Assembly: GCA_002685435.1 (NCBI GenBank)
Contig: NYXD01000121.1
Coordinates: 1-7,408, forward strand
DNA from: Cryomorphaceae bacterium
Lineage (GTDB): Bacteria > Bacteroidota > Bacteroidia > Flavobacteriales > Schleiferiaceae
Direction of reading: 5' to 3'
Length of the DNA stretch: 7,408 bases
Part shown: one piece after another, positions 5,844 through 7,408 of the stretch
Position numbering within the stretch: the first letter of the stretch is position 1
Layout: each line of letters starts with the position of its first letter
Made by a program: the position numbers and the translations under genes
Notes under the pieces: generated by a model
Seen by the model: the letters and a program-made list of their open reading frames with translations, nothing else
The model's database searches: none
Told to the model about the DNA's origin: nothing

Positions 5844-6394
5844 TCTTCCGCTGCTAAATCCTGAGGCCTAGCAAAGAAGCTGAAATTGACATGACCGTAA
5901 CGACGGTGGGCGAAAAATCCCGGCAAATGACTCAAATCGGTCTGATCACTATGCTCTAGAATGGCCTCCCCGCCTTCGCGCAAGAGTCCCAAATCAATAA
6001 TGGACTTCGCTAAATCTTCATAGCGCTCCCAATCATAGGGTGGATCCGCGAATATGAGGTCAAAACTGGTTGAAGCACGGCGAACATACTGCAATGCATC
6101 TGCCTGGACGACATGTATACCCGCATCTAACGCTTCTGAAGTAGCTGTGATAAACCGAGTACAGTTTCTATTTTGATCAACCGCGATTAAATCTAACGTA
6201 CCGCGCGAAGCAAACTCATAGCTTATGTTGCCTGTACCTGAAAACAGGTCTAGAACACGGGTTTCTTCAAAATCGAACCGATTGTTTAAGACATTAAATA
6301 GACTTTCTTTTGCAAAGTCAGTGGTCGGTCGAGTCGGTAAGTTTTTCGGAGCGGTAATTCTTTTACTGCGCCATTTTCCGCTGACAATCCTCAT
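5840..6394 (-). CDS. rsmD: 16S rRNA (guanine966-N2)-methyltransferase RsmD
   Basis: The 184-residue protein has the RsmD order of motifs: MRIVSGKWRSKRI at the N-terminus; TRPTTDFAKESLFNVL (21-36); the SAM-binding LDLFSGTGN (48-56); the acidic strand end AVD (71-73); QADAL (97-101); the catalytic FADPPY (115-120); and EHS with RRYG near the C-terminus (147-167). It methylates N2 of G966 in 16S rRNA during small-subunit assembly. Its ATG overlaps the stop of the DUF3822 gene as ATGA, so translation is probably coupled, and its stop codon overlaps the convergent rdgB stop. The assignment is secure. Confidence 0.96.
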   Translation of the reverse strand: MRIVSGKWRSKRITAPKNLPTRPTTDFAKESLFNVLNNRFDFEETRVLDLFSGTGNISYEFASRGTLDLIAVDQNRNCTRFITATSEALDAGIHVVQADALQYVRRASTSFDLIFADPPYDWERYEDLAKSIIDLGLLREGGEAILEHSDQTDLSHLPGFFAHRRYGHVNFSFFARPQDLAAED

Positions 6395-7191
6395 AAACGA
6401 AGAAGATTAGCAAAGGCTACGGCATCAAAATCAGATAAAGCAGAACTGATCTTTGCCCATTGCTGGATTTTGAATAACTGAACTGAAGAAAAATAGGGCT
6501 CGATAACAGGCTTGTAGGCACGCGCAGAATAGCCACTCAACTCAACAACTGTAGCCGCTCGATCCCATCCTAGCTGCTCCGAGACATTCCCTAAATGATA
6601 CAATAATTCGGACTCATTACTACACGGAAAACTGTTGATGACCTGCCATTTATTCGCCGATCCAGCAAAAACCTGAATACTGTCCGCGTACACATGAACC
6701 CAAAGCTTAGGGCTCGAAGTTGGTTTTATTCGTTCCAATTGAATGGCCCAATTGTGTCTACAGACTAACGTATCGCTTTGACTAAAGCGAAAATCGGATT
6801 CATTCAAGTACGACAAAAACGTCATGGAATTCGAAGAACTTAAGTCCATAAAATTCGCTTTCTGACCTAAAGCTGTGGCAGTCCAGTCCGGCACTTCGCC
6901 TCCGCTCATAATTTCCGGAATAAGAACCGTATGCGGGGCTTCAATAGCATAGAGAACTTCACCCGGTAACTCTTGAAATCCAGCAAGAACATCTGCTATG
7001 GGATTTTCGCCCCAAGATGAACGAGGATGAAAGCCAAACAAATAAATCTGGCGTGTGGTTGTATGACGCACTAAAAAAGAAAGTCCATCCTGTTGGTACA
7101 GGATGGACAATGTGCTCTCACCTGCCTTCGCGTTCGCGAAAGCTGGATCTAGATTATTCTGACTTACAGTAAGTGTTTTCGTAGTTACCAC
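6391..7191 (-). CDS. DUF3822 family protein
   Basis: This 266-residue protein is recognised as DUF3822 by the N-terminal LSILYQQDGLSFLV (28-41), the central and C-terminal pattern (WVHVYADSIQVF, 164-175; ELLYHLGNVSEQLGWD, 195-210; VVELSGYSARAY, 215-226; PYFSSVQLF, 232-240), and its place directly upstream of rsmD, common in Bacteroidota. Its function is unknown; the alternating strands recall actin/ASKHA-like folds. No signal peptide is seen, so it is probably cytoplasmic. No ATG is available near the N-terminus: the only early start is the GTG at 7191, since an in-frame stop lies at 7209-7207. That start overlaps the upstream gene by 38 bases. A TTG at 7110 or GTG at 7071 would remove part or all of the conserved motif. 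A terminator-like hairpin lies inside codons 28-36. The start is uncertain; the family call is good. Confidence 0.8.
   Translation of the reverse strand: MVTTKTLTVSQNNLDPAFANAKAGESTLSILYQQDGLSFLVRHTTTRQIYLFGFHPRSSWGENPIADVLAGFQELPGEVLYAIEAPHTVLIPEIMSGGEVPDWTATALGQKANFMDLSSSNSMTFLSYLNESDFRFSQSDTLVCRHNWAIQLERIKPTSSPKLWVHVYADSIQVFAGSANKWQVINSFPCSNESELLYHLGNVSEQLGWDRAATVVELSGYSARAYKPVIEPYFSSVQLFKIQQWAKISSALSDFDAVAFANLLRL
7071..7108 (-). terminator. Strong intrinsic-terminator-like hairpin inside the DUF3822 gene
   Basis: On the minus strand GTCCATCCTGT (7108-7098), loop ACCA, and ACAGGATGGAC (7093-7083) form a perfect 11-bp stem, followed at once by TTTCTTTTTTAG (7082-7071). Stem length, tight loop and T-run are all typical of a Rho-independent terminator. 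It begins 45 bases after the stop codon of the upstream gene, which is a natural terminator position, yet it encodes the conserved LSILYQQDGLSF segment of DUF3822. Confidence 0.6.
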
Positions 7192-7408
7192 TGATGGTAG
7201 GTTCTGTTAATGAGCCAATGGTTAATGCTTCATTCGCGACTTTATTGAATGCTTGGGGATAGCTATCCGCAACATCGGCAAAAACAGTCGCATATGGCGC
7301 ACTCACCTCAAAGGTAGCAACATCAACGGCATTTTTATTAATCTTGCCCGCGTTCATTGTAAATAAACTGTCAGTACCAGGTATTCTCAGCATCGTTTGT
7401 GCATCAAA
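7154..7408 (-). CDS. C-terminal 84 residues of an unidentified protein (runs off right edge)
   Basis: The frame is open to the window edge (the residues before the first Met at 7393 read FDAQT), so this is the end of a longer protein rather than a small gene. I do not recognise it with confidence. The fragment contains RIPGTDSLF, GKINKNAVDV, a moderately hydrophobic VSAPYATVFADVADSYPQAF, SLTEPTISGNYENTY and a final CKSE. The RIPGTDSL...GKINK and GNYENTY pieces faintly recall DUF4270-type Bacteroidota lipoproteins, but such proteins would usually continue beyond this point. The stop codon lies 38 bases inside the start of the DUF3822 gene in another frame. An end by natural design or by a frameshift cannot be told apart here. 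Confidence 0.55.
   Translation of the reverse strand, partial: FDAQTMLRIPGTDSLFTMNAGKINKNAVDVATFEVSAPYATVFADVADSYPQAFNKVANEALTIGSLTEPTISGNYENTYCKSE

Noticed and set aside
7309..7316. Perfect TACCTTTG (-7 type) on the minus strand upstream of DUF3822
   Set aside because: It lies within coding sequence with no TTG at the right distance, and about two such exact matches per strand are expected by chance in this window. It could serve DUF3822, but there is no further support.
1..7408. Mobile element, defence island, CRISPR array, tRNA or rRNA
   Set aside because: No transposase, integrase, restriction or nuclease genes, no spaced direct repeats, and no cloverleaf or rRNA-like segments were seen; the genes are mostly housekeeping.

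Overview
The window reads as ordinary, tightly packed chromosome from a member of the Bacteroidota, most likely a flavobacterial-type lineage. The reasons are: a DUF3822 gene directly upstream of rsmD, lipoproteins of the MbnP-like type, an OxyR of the Bacteroidota style, no Shine-Dalgarno sequences, and promoter-like elements of the TTG / TAnnTTTG class used by that phylum. I see no RNA genes, mobile elements, CRISPR arrays or rearrangements. The longest stretch between genes is 85 bases, so there is no gene desert to explain.

Layout. Positions 1-2847 hold four minus-strand genes read leftwards: a Nudix CoA pyrophosphatase, a divergent PlsC-type acyltransferase, and two tandem MbnP-like lipoproteins, the last running off the left edge. 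A divergent promoter region (2848-2932) separates them from oxyR on the plus strand (2933-3859). Next come a minus-strand SLC13/DASS anion transporter (3849-5252), plus-strand rdgB (5268-5843), and a minus-strand block made of the C-terminal end of an unidentified protein entering from the right edge, a DUF3822 protein, and rsmD (5840-7408). Several junctions overlap: ATGA start/stop overlaps at 1451-1454 and 6391-6394, tail-to-tail overlaps at 3849-3859 and 5840-5843, and a 38-base overlap at 7154-7191.

How the genes may work together. rdgB (removal of non-canonical purine NTPs), the Nudix CoA hydrolase and rsmD are housekeeping. oxyR is a peroxide sensor with both redox cysteines at the same numbers as in E. 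coli (C199/C208). MbnP proteins are known partners of MbnH-type diheme, peroxide-using enzymes, so an OxyR gene divergent from an operon ending in two MbnP-like genes may be a meaningful pairing. The partner heme protein would lie beyond the left edge and cannot be seen.

The most notable unexplained structure is a perfect 11-bp hairpin with a 4-nt loop, followed on the minus strand by a T-rich run (7071-7108). It has the form of an intrinsic terminator, but it lies inside the conserved N-terminal coding motif of the DUF3822 gene. I found no clear evidence of a wholly new multi-gene system.
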